Of a stretch of 64,000 nucleotides of DNA, positions 16,469 through 27,103 are shown one piece after another. Made by a program: the position numbers and the translations under genes. The stretch is taken from positions 248,001 through 312,000 of the forward strand of contig CAVSUM010000011.1 of the NCBI GenBank assembly GCA_963731105.1. The letters run 5' to 3'. The stretch's first letter is position 1; every line of letters starts with the position of its first letter. The notes under the pieces were generated by a model. That model ran no database searches, was not told the DNA's origin, and worked only from the letters and a program-made list of their open reading frames with translations. Source of the stretch: RPQJ01 sp963731105. Lineage in GTDB: Bacteria; Pseudomonadota; Gammaproteobacteria; Steroidobacterales; Steroidobacteraceae.

Positions 16469-18538
16469 ATGACCAACAGATTCGACGCCGCCCGCCTGCA
16501 GCCCGCGCTGATCACCGTCGCGCTGGTGGCGACCGTGATCGCGGCCCTGTTGCTGCTCCTGGCGGGCCGCACGGCCGGCCAGCAGTCCGGCGCGCGCGAA
16601 CAGGCCGCGGCCCTCGCCACGCTGTCGCAGAACATGCCGCTGCAGGCCGGCGCGGCAGTGCGCGGCTCGGCCCCGGCGTTCGATGCGCTGGCCGAGTCCC
16701 GCGCGCAGCTCGAGCAGGTGCTCGCGACGCCGGACGGCCGCGCGCTGGGCGAGGAGGCCGGCTGGTCGGTGCTCATGGAACAGGCGCAGGCGGTGCTCGA
16801 CGGCCGCACCGCGGCACTCGAGGCGCAGCGCGCCGCGGCGGCGGTACGTGAGCTGACGCCGCAACTGGTCGCGGCGGCCACCGGCGTGGCGCAGGCGGCT
16901 GGCCCGGCCCGCGCGGCCGCGCTCGAGAGGCATCTCGAACGCTTTGCGTTGCGCGCTCAATCGGTGGAGCAGGACCTCGGCGCGCTCGCCGACGGCACGG
17001 CTCCGGTCGAGGCGGCCTCGCGCCGCATCGCGGACAGCATGGCCTTCATGGGCCAGGTCGTGGCGGGGCTCAAGGGCGAGGGCAACCCGCTCGGCGTGCC
17101 CGCTGCGGGTGCGGCCGCCGCGGGCGCCGTCGAACTGCTCGAGGCGGTTTTCAGCGGCGAGCAGCAGCAGGTGAGCGCGGCGCTCGCGCTCGGCGACCAG
17201 CTCGAGCAGATGCAGGCCGCGCGCAATGCGCTCGCCGAGAGCGGCACCCGCCTGTATGCCAGCGTACGCGATGCCGGCGGCGGCACCGCCGTGGCCGCGG
17301 GGCCGGCTGGCTGGCTGTCGGGCCCGTGGCTGCCGCTCGCACTGGTGCTGGTCGCTGCGCTGTCGCTCGCCGCGGCGGCGTTCCTGCAGCGCTCACTCGC
17401 CTCGCTGCGCGCCGCGGCCGAACAGCAGGCGCGGCAGAACGAACGCAACCAGCAGGCCATCCTGCGGCTGCTCGACGAGCTGTCGAGCCTCGCCGACGGC
17501 GACCTCACCGTGCAGGCCACGGTCACCGAGGACATCACCGGCGCGATCGCCGACTCGATCAACTACGCCATCGAGGCGCTGCGCGAGCTCGTGACCACCA
17601 TCAACGACTCGGCGATCAAGCTCGACGCCGCCACGCGCCAGACGCAGGCGCTGTCGACGCACCTCGCCAAGGCCTCGGCGGCCCAGTCGAAGCAGATCGG
17701 CGCGGCCTCCGAGTCGATCGCGATCATGGCGGCCTCGACCGAGGAAGTCTCGGGCAACGCCGAGCGCTCGGCGGACGTGGCGCGCCACTCGGTCGACATC
17801 GCCCACAAGGGCGGCGACGCCGTGCGCCGCACCATCGACGGCATGAACGCGATCCGCGAGAACATCCAGGAGACCTCGAAGCGCATCAAGCGCCTCGGCG
17901 AGAGCTCGCAGGAGATCGGCAACATCGTCGAGCTGATCAACGACATCGCGGAGCAGACCAACATCCTGGCGCTCAACGCCTCGATCCAGGCGTCGATGGC
18001 CGGCGAGGCGGGCCGCGGCTTCGCGGTCGTGGCCGACGAGGTGCAGCGCCTCGCGGAGCGTGCCGCGAACGCCACCAAGCAGATCGAGGTGCTGGTGCGC
18101 ACCATCCAGGCCGACACCAACGAGGCCGTGGTCTCGATGGAACGCACCACCACCGACGTGGTGGGTGGCGCGCTGCTCGCCGAGAATGCCGGCGCCGCGC
18201 TCGAGGAGATCGAGCAGGTGTCGAACCAGATCGCGAGCCTGGTGCAGAACATCTCCGCCAGCTCGCGCGGCCAGGCGACCTCGTCGCAGAGCATCTCGCG
18301 CAACATGCAGGTGCTGCGCGAGATCAGTTCGCAGACGGCCGAGAGCACCACCGCCACCTCGGCCTCGATCGGCAAGCTCGCCGAGCTCGCGGCCCAGTTG
18401 CGCAAGTCGGTGACCGGCTTCCGCCTGCCCGGCGGCGCGGTCAGCGTCACCGGCGAGTATCCGGTGCTGCGTCCCGAGGACGTGGCCGCAGCCGAGGCCG
18501 CCGAGCGCCCGCGTCGCGTGAGCGGATTGTCCGGCTGA
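16469..18538 (+). CDS. pilJ: methyl-accepting chemotaxis protein PilJ
   Basis: A 689-residue transmembrane chemoreceptor. It has TM1 at about residues 10-30 (LITVALVATVIAALLLLLAG), an alanine-rich helical periplasmic domain of about 250 residues with PilJ-type repeats, and TM2 at about 285-310. A HAMP-like segment follows, then a cytoplasmic signalling domain whose hairpin tip reads IAEQTNILALNASIQASMAG. The periplasmic part senses pilin or surface contact in Pseudomonas. QASMAGEAGRGFAVVADEVQ is the PilJ variant of the usual EAARAGE tip. Fourth gene of the Pil-Chp operon, 19 bases before chpA. Confidence 0.95.
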   Translation: MTNRFDAARLQPALITVALVATVIAALLLLLAGRTAGQQSGAREQAAALATLSQNMPLQAGAAVRGSAPAFDALAESRAQLEQVLATPDGRALGEEAGWSVLMEQAQAVLDGRTAALEAQRAAAAVRELTPQLVAAATGVAQAAGPARAAALERHLERFALRAQSVEQDLGALADGTAPVEAASRRIADSMAFMGQVVAGLKGEGNPLGVPAAGAAAAGAVELLEAVFSGEQQQVSAALALGDQLEQMQAARNALAESGTRLYASVRDAGGGTAVAAGPAGWLSGPWLPLALVLVAALSLAAAAFLQRSLASLRAAAEQQARQNERNQQAILRLLDELSSLADGDLTVQATVTEDITGAIADSINYAIEALRELVTTINDSAIKLDAATRQTQALSTHLAKASAAQSKQIGAASESIAIMAASTEEVSGNAERSADVARHSVDIAHKGGDAVRRTIDGMNAIRENIQETSKRIKRLGESSQEIGNIVELINDIAEQTNILALNASIQASMAGEAGRGFAVVADEVQRLAERAANATKQIEVLVRTIQADTNEAVVSMERTTTDVVGGALLAENAGAALEEIEQVSNQIASLVQNISASSRGQATSSQSISRNMQVLREISSQTAESTTATSASIGKLAELAAQLRKSVTGFRLPGGAVSVTGEYPVLRPEDVAAAEAAERPRRVSGLSG

Positions 18539-18557
18539 TGGTCCCGTTGCAGACATC

Positions 18558-21500
18558 GTGAGCATTCCAGCTTCCCTCCTTGCCGTGCCCGACGACAGCC
18601 ACGCCTCGCTGCAGCTGGTCTCGAGCGAGATCGCCGCCGAACTGAACGAGGCGCGCGCCGCCCTCGAGGTCTTCGCCGAGCAGCCCGAGGATCGCGGTGC
18701 GCTGCACCGCTTTACAGCGCACGTGCACCTCGCGCGCGGTGCGCTGCGGCTCGCCGAGGTGTACGGCGGCGCGTTGCTCGCCGAGGAGATGGAGCACGTC
18801 GCGCGGTACGTCGACACGCACTCCGGCAGCGGCCGCGCCGACGCGGACGGCCTCGACGCGCTGCTGCGCGCGATGGAGCAGCTGCCGTCGTACGTCGACC
18901 GGGTCGCTTCCGGCGGCCGCGACGTGCCGCTCGCGCTGCTGCCGCTGCTCAACGACCTGCGCGCCGTGCACGGCGGCGCGCTGCTCTCCGAAGGCACGCT
19001 GCTGCTGCTGAACCTGCGCTCCGACGAGCCGGCCCGGCCGGCAGCGACGGAGGGCCTGACAGCCGCGGACCTCGCGCGCCGCCTGCGGCCGCGCTTCCAG
19101 CTCGCGCTGCTTGGCTGGATCCGCGGCGAGCAGGTCGAGCAGCACCTCGAGGCGCTGGCGGAAATCGCCGCGCAGTTCGAATCGCACGCCGTCGCGCAGC
19201 CGCTGTTCCAGCTGTGGTGGGTGGTCGGTGCGGTGGTCGAGGCGCTGCGCGAGGGCGGCCTCGACGGCAGCGTGTCGCTGAAGCGACTGCTCGGCCACGT
19301 CGACCGCGAGCTGCGCCGCCTGCACGACGCCGGCGAGACGACGTATGCCGCCGCGCCGCCGGTCGAGATCCTGAACAACCTGCTGTTCTACGTCGCGCGC
19401 TCGCGCAGCAGCGGACCGCGCGTGACGGCGGTGCGCCAGTCGTTCCGCCTCGAGGAAGTGCTGGCCGCCAGCGAGCAGGCCGCGGACGCGAGCGAGACGC
19501 TGTCGGCGCCGAGCGTGCGCCTGATGAAGACGGTCGCCGCGGCGATCCGCGAGGACCTCACCCGCGTCAAGGACGTGCTGGACATCTTCGTGCGCAAGGG
19601 CGCCACGCAGGTGGACGACCTCGTGCCGCAGCTCGAGATGCTGCGCAAGATCGCCGACACGCTCGGCGTGCTCGGCCTCGGCCAGCTGCGCGGCCGCGTG
19701 CAGGGCGAGATCGAGACGCTGCAGGGCATCGTCGACCGGCGCGTGCCGCCGGACGATGCCGCGCTGCTGTCGATCGCGGCGGCGCTGATCGAAGTGGAGG
19801 ACAGCCTCGACGCGCAGCTGGTGAGGCTGATCCTGCCCGCGGCGGCGCGTCCCGCGGCCGAGGACGCGGAGCCCACCGACGAGGAGTTCCGCCAGGTGCA
19901 GGACGCCGTCCTGCGCGAGTGCATCGTCAACATGGCGCGCATCAAGGAGGCCATCACGCAGGCGCTCGGTGCGCCGGCCGAGGCGCAGGGCCTCGACCAG
20001 GTCCCGCAGCTGGTGCGCGGCATCACCGCCGGGTTGCTGATGCTCGGCAAGCAGCGCGCCGTGGACGTGATGGAGCAGCTCGGGCGCGCTCTCTCCGGCA
20101 TCGTGCGGCCGGAGGCGGGCGCGCTCGCCTCGCCGCGGCTCGAGCGCCTGGCGGATGCCATCGTCGCGGTCGAGTACTACATGGAGATGCTGCAGGCCGG
20201 GCGGCCCGAGTCGTGGCGCATGCTCGACAGCGCCGAGGAAGGCCTGGCTGCACTCGAACCCGGCGGCAAGGTGGTCGCGCTGCGGCCGCGCGCGGAGCTG
20301 GAGCAGTCGGTGCCGCCGTCCGTCGCGGCGCCCGAGGTCACGGCAACAGCCGCACCCGTCTCGCCGCCGGCACCGATCGAGGCTCCCGCCGCGGCGACGC
20401 TGCCGGACGCCGAGTTCGTGCAGCTGTTCGCCGAGGAAGCCCGCGAGAACATCGCGCGGCTGGAGGCGCTGTTCCCGCAGTGGGAGCAGAACCCGCTCGA
20501 CGCGGACGCGCTGCGCGAAGTACGGCGCGTGTTCCACACGCTCAAGGGCAGCGGCCGCATGGTCGGCGCGCGGCGCATCGCCGACTTCTCGTGGAGCATC
20601 GAGAGCCTGCTCAATCGCGTCATCAGCCAGACGCTGGCGCGCTCGCCCGAGATCGTCGCCATCGTGCGCGAATCGGTCGCGACGCTGCCGGTGCTGGTGG
20701 ACGAGCTCGAGCAGGGCGCACCCGCCGGCATCGTGCTCGACGGCCTGATGGCACGCGCCGATGCACTGTCCGGACGCGAGGCGCCGGTCGCGCTGCCCGA
20801 GCCACCGGTTGCGGCACCGGCTGCGCCGGAGCCAGAGGTCGCCGCGGCGGGCGAGCCGGCCGGGCCAGAGGCTGAACCAGTGTCCGCCGAGTCGGTACCG
20901 TCGGAGCCAGTCGCCGAGATTGCGGCGCCGGCCGAGCCAGCTGCCATGGACCCGGTGCTGCACGACATCTTCCGCAAGGAGACGGCGGGCCACGTCGCAG
21001 TGGTGCGCAGCTACCTCGAGCGCTGCAGCCATTCGGTGGCGCCGCACCCGGTCACCGAGGCACTGCATCGCGCCTGCCACACGCTCAGCGGCATCGCGAA
21101 GACGGCGGGCGCGCGGCAGGGCATCAAGGTGGCCGAGCCGATGGAGCGTTACGTGCGCAAGCTGCACGACAACGGCCACGGCTTGCCCGAGGAAGGCCTG
21201 GCGCTGCTGCGCGACACGGTGGTGAGCCTCGAGCACGTCGTCGAGCACGTCGACGAGGACACGGGCTTCTTCCCCGACCACGGCCGGCTGATCGCGGGCT
21301 GGCACGCGCTCGAGCGCACGCTCGATGCCGAGCTGGCACGCCTGACCGAGGCGGGCGAGCGCACGGTGGCCGTGCTGTGGCCACCGCCCGAACCGGTGTC
21401 GCCGCCGGAGCCGGTCATCCCGGCCGAGGACTTCACCGAGCCGTCGCTGCAGTCGCTGGCGGACGGCATCGAGCTCCCTGCCGAGGCGGACTTCGAGCAC

Positions 21501-24159
21501 ACCTCGCCGCACATCGTGCTCGCGCCCCTGCCGGCCGAGGAGGCCGCCGCGCCGGCCCCCGAGGCCATGCCCGAGCCGGAACCCATGCCCGAGCCGGAGC
21601 CCGAGCTCGAGCCCGAGTTCGACGCCGACATCGCCTGCGATCTTCAGCGAGGAGGCGAGCGAGCTGCTCGAGCAGGCGGACGCGGCGCTGCTCGACTGGA
21701 GCCGCGACCGCGCCGATCGCAGTCGCGTCACCGAATTGAAGCGCCTGCTGCACACGCTCAAGGGCGGCGCGCGCATGGCGGGCATCCGTGCCATGGGCGA
21801 CCTGAGCCACGAGATGGAGTCGTTCCTCGCAGCGCTCGAGTCCGGCACGGTGGCGTCCGACCAGGACGCGATCGCAGTGCTGCAGTCCTCGCTCGACGAG
21901 CTGCACCGCATGCGCGACGTGGCCGGCACCGGGCAGCGCATCGTGCCCGCGGTCGAGCTGATCGCGAGGGTGCGCGCCGTGGCGGCCGCGTCGTCGCGGG
22001 CTCCGCTGCCGGAGGCGGCGCTGGAAGCCGCGCCGCCGGTCGAAGTCGCCGCGCCAACCGTCGAGGCAGCCGAGCCGCCGGTCGCGGAAGTCGTGCCTCC
22101 GACCGAGGAGGTCGTCGCGCCCGAACCCTTCGAGCCTGCGGTACTGCAGGAGCAGGCGGCTCAAGCGGAGGAGATCCCGCTGGCCGAAGCTGCGCCGGTC
22201 GAGGCGCCGCCGCCGGTCGAGGAATTCGTCACGCCGGCCTGGGAGACATCGCAGGCCGAAGTCGCCGAGGTTCCGGCGCCCGTGGCGGCCGTGGCCCCGC
22301 CGATGTTGCCGGGCCGCGAACCGACGACGCCCGCCGAGCGCCACGAACTGGCGCGCGTCGCGGCGGAACTGCTCGACGAACTGCTCAACAACGCGGGCGA
22401 GGTGAGCATCTTCCGCGCGCGCGTCGAGCAGCAGATGACCTCGATCGAGTTCAATCTCGCCGAGCTGGGCCGGACCGTGACGCGCCTGCGCGAGCAGCTG
22501 CGCAAGCTCGAGCTCGAGACCGAGGCGCAGATCCTGTTCAAGCACCAGGAGGAGGCGCAGGGCCGCGCCGACTTCGATCCGCTCGAGCTCGACCGCTACT
22601 CGACCATCCAGCAGCTGTCGCGGGCGCTGGCCGAGTCGGTGAGCGACGTGGCGAGCATCGAGGGCCTGCTCGCGAGCCTGAACCGCGAGACGCAGAACCT
22701 GCTGCAGCAGCAGGGGCGCGTGGTCGCCGACCTGCAGAACGGCCTGATGCGCACGCGCATGGTGCCGTTCCAGCGGCACCAGCAGCGCCTGACGCGCCTG
22801 GTGCGGCAGGCCGCGCAGGAAGCTGGCAAGCAGGCCGAGCTGGTGGTCGAGGGTGCGAGCGGCGAGCTCGACCGGCAGGTGCTCGAGCGCATGCTGCCGC
22901 CGTTCGAGCACATGCTGCGCAATGCCGTGGTGCACGGCATCGAACTGCCGGACGAGCGCCGCGAACGCGCCAAGCCGGAGGCGGGCACGATCACCGTGCG
23001 GCTGCAGCGCGAGGGCGCCGAGGTCGTGATCGTGGTCGAGGACGACGGCGCGGGCCTCAACGTCGCCGCGATCCGCGCCAAGGCGCGCCACATGGGACTG
23101 CTGCGTCCCGACCAGGACCTGACCGACGAGGAGGCGCTGCAGCTGGTGCTCGAGCCGGGCTTCAGCACCGCCGACCGGCTCACCCAGCAGGCCGGTCGCG
23201 GCGTCGGCATGGACGTGGTCGCGACCGAGGTGAAGAAGCTCGGCGGCGGACTGTTCATCGAGTCCACGCCCGGCCAGGGAGCGCGCTTCACCATCCGCCT
23301 GCCGTTCACGCTGGCCATCACGCAGGCACTGATCGTGCGCGTGCACGACGAGCTGTACGCGCTGCCGGTGGCGACCGTCGAGGGCGTGGCGCGCCTGCAG
23401 CGGGCCGAGATCGAGCGGCACCTCGGCGAGGAGCACCCGACCTTCGAGTACGGCGGCCAGGCCTACCGCTTCCAGCACCTCGGCAATTTCCTGGGCAGCG
23501 GGCCGTCGGTGCTGCCGGAGACGGACGTCGCGCTGCCGGTGATCCTGGTGCGCGCCGGCGAGCATTCGACGGCACTGGTGACCGACGAGCTGGTCGGCAG
23601 CCGCGAGATCGTCGTCAAGTCGGTCGGCCCGCAGGTGGCGTCGGTGCGCGGCATTTCCGGCGCGACCATCCTCGGCGACGGGCGCATCGTCATCATCCTC
23701 GACATGGGCGCGCTGGTGCGCTCCGAGTGGCGCGGCCGCGCGGTCGACGCGACGGTGCGGCCGACGCGGGACGAGCGCATCTTCGCGCTGGTGGTCGACG
23801 ACTCGATCACGGTGCGGCGCGTCACGCAGCGCCTGCTCGAGCGCAACGGCATGCGCGTGCTCACCGCGAAGGACGGCGTGGATGCGATGGCGCTGCTGCA
23901 GGAGCACGTGCCCGACGTGATCCTGCTCGACATCGAGATGCCGCGCATGGACGGCTACGAGGTGGCGGCGCACGTGCGCAACGACCCGCGCCTCGTCGAC
24001 GTGCCGATCATCATGATCACCTCGCGCGTCGGCGAGAAGCACCGCGCCCGCGCCATCGAGATCGGCGTGGACGACTACCTCGGCAAGCCGTACCAGGAAA
24101 GCCAGCTGCTCGACGCGATCGAGCCGCTGGTGCTGGCACGACGCCGGCAGCCGCTGTAG
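18558..24159 (+). CDS. chpA: hybrid chemosensory histidine kinase ChpA/PilL (one-base frame break at about 21636)
   Basis: A giant CheA-type kinase of about 1866 residues. Order: an N-terminal pseudo-Hpt/FimL-like region; Hpt domains at His about 660 (VFHTLKGSGRM), His about 841 (CHTLSGIAKTAG) and near residue 1060 (LHTLKGGARMAG); a dimerisation helix; HATPase with HMLRNAVVHG, DDGAGLN and GRGVGMDVV; a CheW-like domain; and a C-terminal receiver with Asp in LLDIEMPRMDGYE. It phosphorylates PilG and PilH. The 5' frame runs from GTG 18558 to about 21635, then coding continues one frame over (IFSEEASELLEQ). Removing T21636 restores AIFSEE. The span is one base over a multiple of three, so an inserted base, probably an assembly error, is likely. 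Confidence 0.93.
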
Positions 24160-24169
24160 CGGAGGGACG

Positions 24170-24643
24170 ATGACGGCCGTGGCCGAGGAACTCTACTGCC
24201 TGCTGGTGCCGCTCGCGGACGACCGCCTGCTGGTGCCGCGCTCCTGCGTCACCGAGGTGATCAACTACCAGGCGCCGACGCCGATGGAGGGCGCGCCGCC
24301 GTGGTACCTGGGCACCGTGGCGTGGGGCGGGCGGCGCGTGCCGCTCGTGTCGTTCGAGGCCGCCTGCGGGCGCAACGCGCCGCGCACCAGCGGCCGCACG
24401 CGGCTGGTGGTGATGCAGGGCATCACGGCGCACGCGGAGGCCGCCGGCGGCCATTTCGCGGTGCTCACCCAGGGCTTCCCGCAACTGGTGCGCCTGAGCC
24501 CGGAGGTTGTGCACCCGGACGACTCGCGCACGTTCGGCGAGCGCAGCCCCGTCATCTGCCAGGTGCGCATGGTCAACGAGTACCCGCTGGTGCCCGACTT
24601 CGAGCGGCTCGAGCAGATGATTGCGGAAGAGACGCGCGCGTGA
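24170..24643 (+). CDS. chpC: CheW-domain protein ChpC
   Basis: A 157-residue CheW-like adaptor at the end of the Pil-Chp operon, 10 bases after chpA. It begins YCLLVPLADDRLLVPRSCV and has APPWYLGTVAWGGRRVPLVS, the CheW beta-barrel core, with a C-terminal helix. In Pseudomonas ChpC is a second, accessory adaptor that may link other receptors to ChpA. The pilK methyltransferase and chpB methylesterase genes that flank chpA there are absent here, suggesting no dedicated adaptation enzymes in this cluster. Confidence 0.87.
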   Translation: MTAVAEELYCLLVPLADDRLLVPRSCVTEVINYQAPTPMEGAPPWYLGTVAWGGRRVPLVSFEAACGRNAPRTSGRTRLVVMQGITAHAEAAGGHFAVLTQGFPQLVRLSPEVVHPDDSRTFGERSPVICQVRMVNEYPLVPDFERLEQMIAEETRA

Positions 24644-24644
24644 A

Positions 24645-24754
24645 GAGAGGGGGTAATGACTAGGGGGTAGGGGGTAGTGAGGATGTTCGCGGCTGCTGAC
24701 GTCGCTGCCGTACCTCCGACACTACCCCCTACCCCCTGATCACTACCCCCTTTC
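24645..24754. repeat. imperfect 35-bp inverted repeat built of TAGGGGGTAG units
   Basis: Arm 24645-24679 and arm 24720-24754 are reverse complements with only a few mismatches. Both consist of the G-run word GGGGGTAG and its complement, around a 40-base centre. The element fills the whole gap between the chpC and rsmE 3' ends. The position between convergent genes suggests a transcription-end or REP-like role. Confidence 0.8.
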
Positions 24755-25490
24755 CTACTGCAGGTCTCCCCACAGCGCCTGCAGCACCGCCAGCGCCACG
24801 ATGTCCGGCCGTTTCCGTCCGCAGCACCCGCGGCCCGAGCCGCACCGGAGCGAATCCGGCGCGCGCCGCTGCTTCCAGCTCGAAATCGTCGAGGCCACCC
24901 TCCGGGCCGATCAGCAGCTCGACCCGCGCCCCCATGCTGGCGAGCCCGGCCAGCGAGGCGGGGCCGCTCGGGCTCAGCACCAGCCGCTGCCCCTCGCGCG
25001 GCGCCTCGGCGAGATAGCGCGACAGGTCGAGCGGCGCGCGCACTTCGGGCAGCAGGCTGCGGCCGCTCTGCTCGCACGCGCCGGCCACGATCGCCTGCCA
25101 GTGCCGTAGCTTCTTCGCGGCCTGCTCCTCGTCGAGCCGTACCACGCTGCGCGACGACAGCACCGGCTGGATGCGGCGCACGCCGAGCTCGGTGGCCTTC
25201 TGCAAGGTGAAGTCCATGCGCTCGCCGCGCGACACGGCCTGCACCAGCGTGATGGCGAGCGGCGATTCGCGCAGGCCGGCGGATCGCTCGCCGACGCGGA
25301 CGCGCACCCGGTCGCCCTCGACCGCCGCGAGCTCGGCGCGGAAGTCACCGCCCGAGCCGTCGAACAGCACCAGCGGCGCGCCGGCGCGCAGCCGCAGCAC
25401 GCGGGCGATGTGGTTGCCGGCAGCCGCCGGCAGGGTGACTTCGGTACCGCTCGCGAGCGGCGTGCCGACGTGGACGCGGTTCAGTCGCAT
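24755..25490 (-). CDS. rsmE: 16S rRNA (uracil-1498-N3)-methyltransferase RsmE (frame break near 24808)
   Basis: A SPOUT-class methyltransferase that modifies U1498 of 16S rRNA. It starts MRLNRVHVG at ATG 25490, with an N-terminal PUA-like part (NHIARVLRLRAGAPLVLFDG). The knot domain follows: AITLVQAVSRGERMDFTLQK, KATELGVRRIQPVLSSRSV, the SAM-binding LIGPEGGLDDFE and GPRVLRTETA. Immediately after RTETA the frame breaks; one frame over the expected ending reads DIVALAVLQALWGDLQ, with a TAG at 24755-24757. The total of 736 bases is one over a multiple of three, consistent with one extra base and a 244-residue protein. Confidence 0.88.
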
Positions 25491-25598
25491 GTCGCTGCCT
25501 CGTGGGTGCGCGGCATGATGAAACCACGATTCTATGTCGCTCGGCCGCCCGCCGCGACGCGTGTGGCGGGCCGCACGGCCAAGGGGCATCATTGGCGG

Positions 25599-26210
25599 AT
25601 GATGCGCACCCCAAGCACGGCTCCCGACCTGGCCGGCCTGCGCGTCGATGTTGCGACGGGCCGCTTGCTCGGCGCCCGCCGCGTGGATTCCCCCAATTGC
25701 GACGAGCGTCCGGCGGGACAATCGCCCGAACTGGTCATCGTGCACGGCATCAGCCTGCCGCCCGGCGAGTTCGGCGGCCCGTGGATCGACGCGCTGTTCA
25801 CCAACACGTTGCCGCAGGACGCCGATCCGTACTTCGCGATCGTCGCCGACCTGCGCGTGTCTGCGCACCTGCTGGTGCGCCGCGACGGGTCGGTGGTGCA
25901 GTACGTGCCGTTCCAGCGCCGCGCGTGGCATGCGGGTGCGTCGCAGTGGCGCGGTCGCGAACGGTGCAACGACTATTCGATCGGCATCGAGCTCGAGGGC
26001 ACCGACGCCGCCGCCTACACGTCGACGCAGTACGCAGTGCTGGCGCGGATCGTGGCCGAACTGTGCCGGGCCTACCCGACGCTCCCGGCCGACGCGCTCG
26101 TCGGGCACAGCGACGTCGCGCCCGGCCGCAAGTCGGACCCGGGCATCGCGTTCGACTGGCCGCTGCTGCGCTCGCTGCTGCGCTACGACCTCGAAGTGCG
26201 CGCCGCATGA
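25599..26210 (+). CDS. ampD: 1,6-anhydro-N-acetylmuramyl-L-alanine amidase AmpD
   Basis: AmpD is a cytoplasmic zinc amidase that removes the peptide from anhydro-muropeptides during cell-wall recycling, controlling inducer levels for AmpR-type regulation. The start is the ATG pair at 25599/25602, giving about 203 residues. Motifs: LVIVHGISLPPGEFGGPWID (first zinc His), RRAWHAGASQWRGRERCND, SIGIELEGTD and the C-terminal VGHSDVAPGRKSDPGIAFDW that supplies the remaining His/Asp zinc ligands and catalytic Lys. It overlaps ampE by ATGA. Confidence 0.94.
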   Translation: MMRTPSTAPDLAGLRVDVATGRLLGARRVDSPNCDERPAGQSPELVIVHGISLPPGEFGGPWIDALFTNTLPQDADPYFAIVADLRVSAHLLVRRDGSVVQYVPFQRRAWHAGASQWRGRERCNDYSIGIELEGTDAAAYTSTQYAVLARIVAELCRAYPTLPADALVGHSDVAPGRKSDPGIAFDWPLLRSLLRYDLEVRAA

Positions 26211-27103
26211 GCCTGCTCGCCCTGCTGCTGGCGCTGGCGCTCGAGCGCGGCCTGACGCAGTTCTTCCACCTGCGCGAGCCGCGCTGGCTCGATCGCTACT
26301 ACGACTGGATCGCGCGGCGACTGGGCGCCGGCGGTACCGGTACCCGCGTGCCGGTGGCGCTCGTCGCCGTGCTGTTGCCGGTGCTGCCCGTGGCAGCCGT
26401 GAGCTGGGTGCTCGGCAGCCACCTGCTCGGCCTGCCGCAGCTCGCGTTCACGGTGCTGGTGCTGCTCGTGTCGTTCGGCCCGCGCGACCTGCGCGACGAG
26501 GTGGACGACTACGTCGCGGCGCTGGAGCGGGGCGACGGCGACGAAGCGGCGCGCCGCGCCAAGGAACTGCTCGAGGCGGACGCCTCCGGGCGCGGGGCCG
26601 GCCTGCGCGACGCGGTCGAGGAAGCGATCTTCGTGCAGTCCAACAACCGCATCTTCGGCGTGATCTTCTGGTTCATGGTGCTCGGTCCGGCGGGGGCGTG
26701 GCTGTTCCGGGTCAGCGACCTGCTGCGGCGCCGCGCGGCTTTCCAGGGTGCGCGTGGCGACATGCACGACTCACTCGGCCGGGCGCTGGTCGCGCTGCAC
26801 GGGCTGCTCGCCTGGATCCCGGCACGGCTCGCGGCCGTGAGTTTTGCGCTGGCAGGCAGTTTCGAGGACGCGGTCGGCAACTGGCGGGTGGCGGTCGACC
26901 GCGCGACCGAGAGCGCACTCGATCGCAGCGAGGACCTGCTGGCGCGAGTGGGCAAGGCTTCGCTGCAGCCCAGCGTGGCGGGCCTCGCGCCGGAATCGCT
27001 CGACGCGGCCACGGCGCGTGGGGCCTGGCGCATCGTTGCGCGCGCAACGTGGACCTGGCTGGCGGTGATCGCGCTGCTGGTGCTGGTGGGCTCCGTCGCG
27101 TGA
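26207..27103 (+). CDS. ampE: AmpE-like integral membrane protein
   Basis: A 298-residue inner-membrane protein starting MSLLALLLALALERGLTQFF and overlapping ampD by four bases (ATGA). Four or so hydrophobic segments are visible. The family blocks are VVAALERG-like charged helices, FVQSNNRIFGVIFWFMVLGP (AmpE/CobD-type core) and a final WTWLAVIALLVLVGSVA. AmpE is the partner gene of ampD in many gammaproteobacteria and is thought to act as a sensory membrane factor in beta-lactamase regulation, though its mechanism is unknown. It overlaps the btuF-like start (GTGA). Confidence 0.87.
   Translation: MSLLALLLALALERGLTQFFHLREPRWLDRYYDWIARRLGAGGTGTRVPVALVAVLLPVLPVAAVSWVLGSHLLGLPQLAFTVLVLLVSFGPRDLRDEVDDYVAALERGDGDEAARRAKELLEADASGRGAGLRDAVEEAIFVQSNNRIFGVIFWFMVLGPAGAWLFRVSDLLRRRAAFQGARGDMHDSLGRALVALHGLLAWIPARLAAVSFALAGSFEDAVGNWRVAVDRATESALDRSEDLLARVGKASLQPSVAGLAPESLDAATARGAWRIVARATWTWLAVIALLVLVGSVA

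Noticed and set aside
18447..21941. A 1164-codon minus-strand open frame opposite chpA
   Set aside because: Antisense shadow of chpA; no recognisable motifs and no start signal. chpA has canonical kinase, Hpt and receiver domains.
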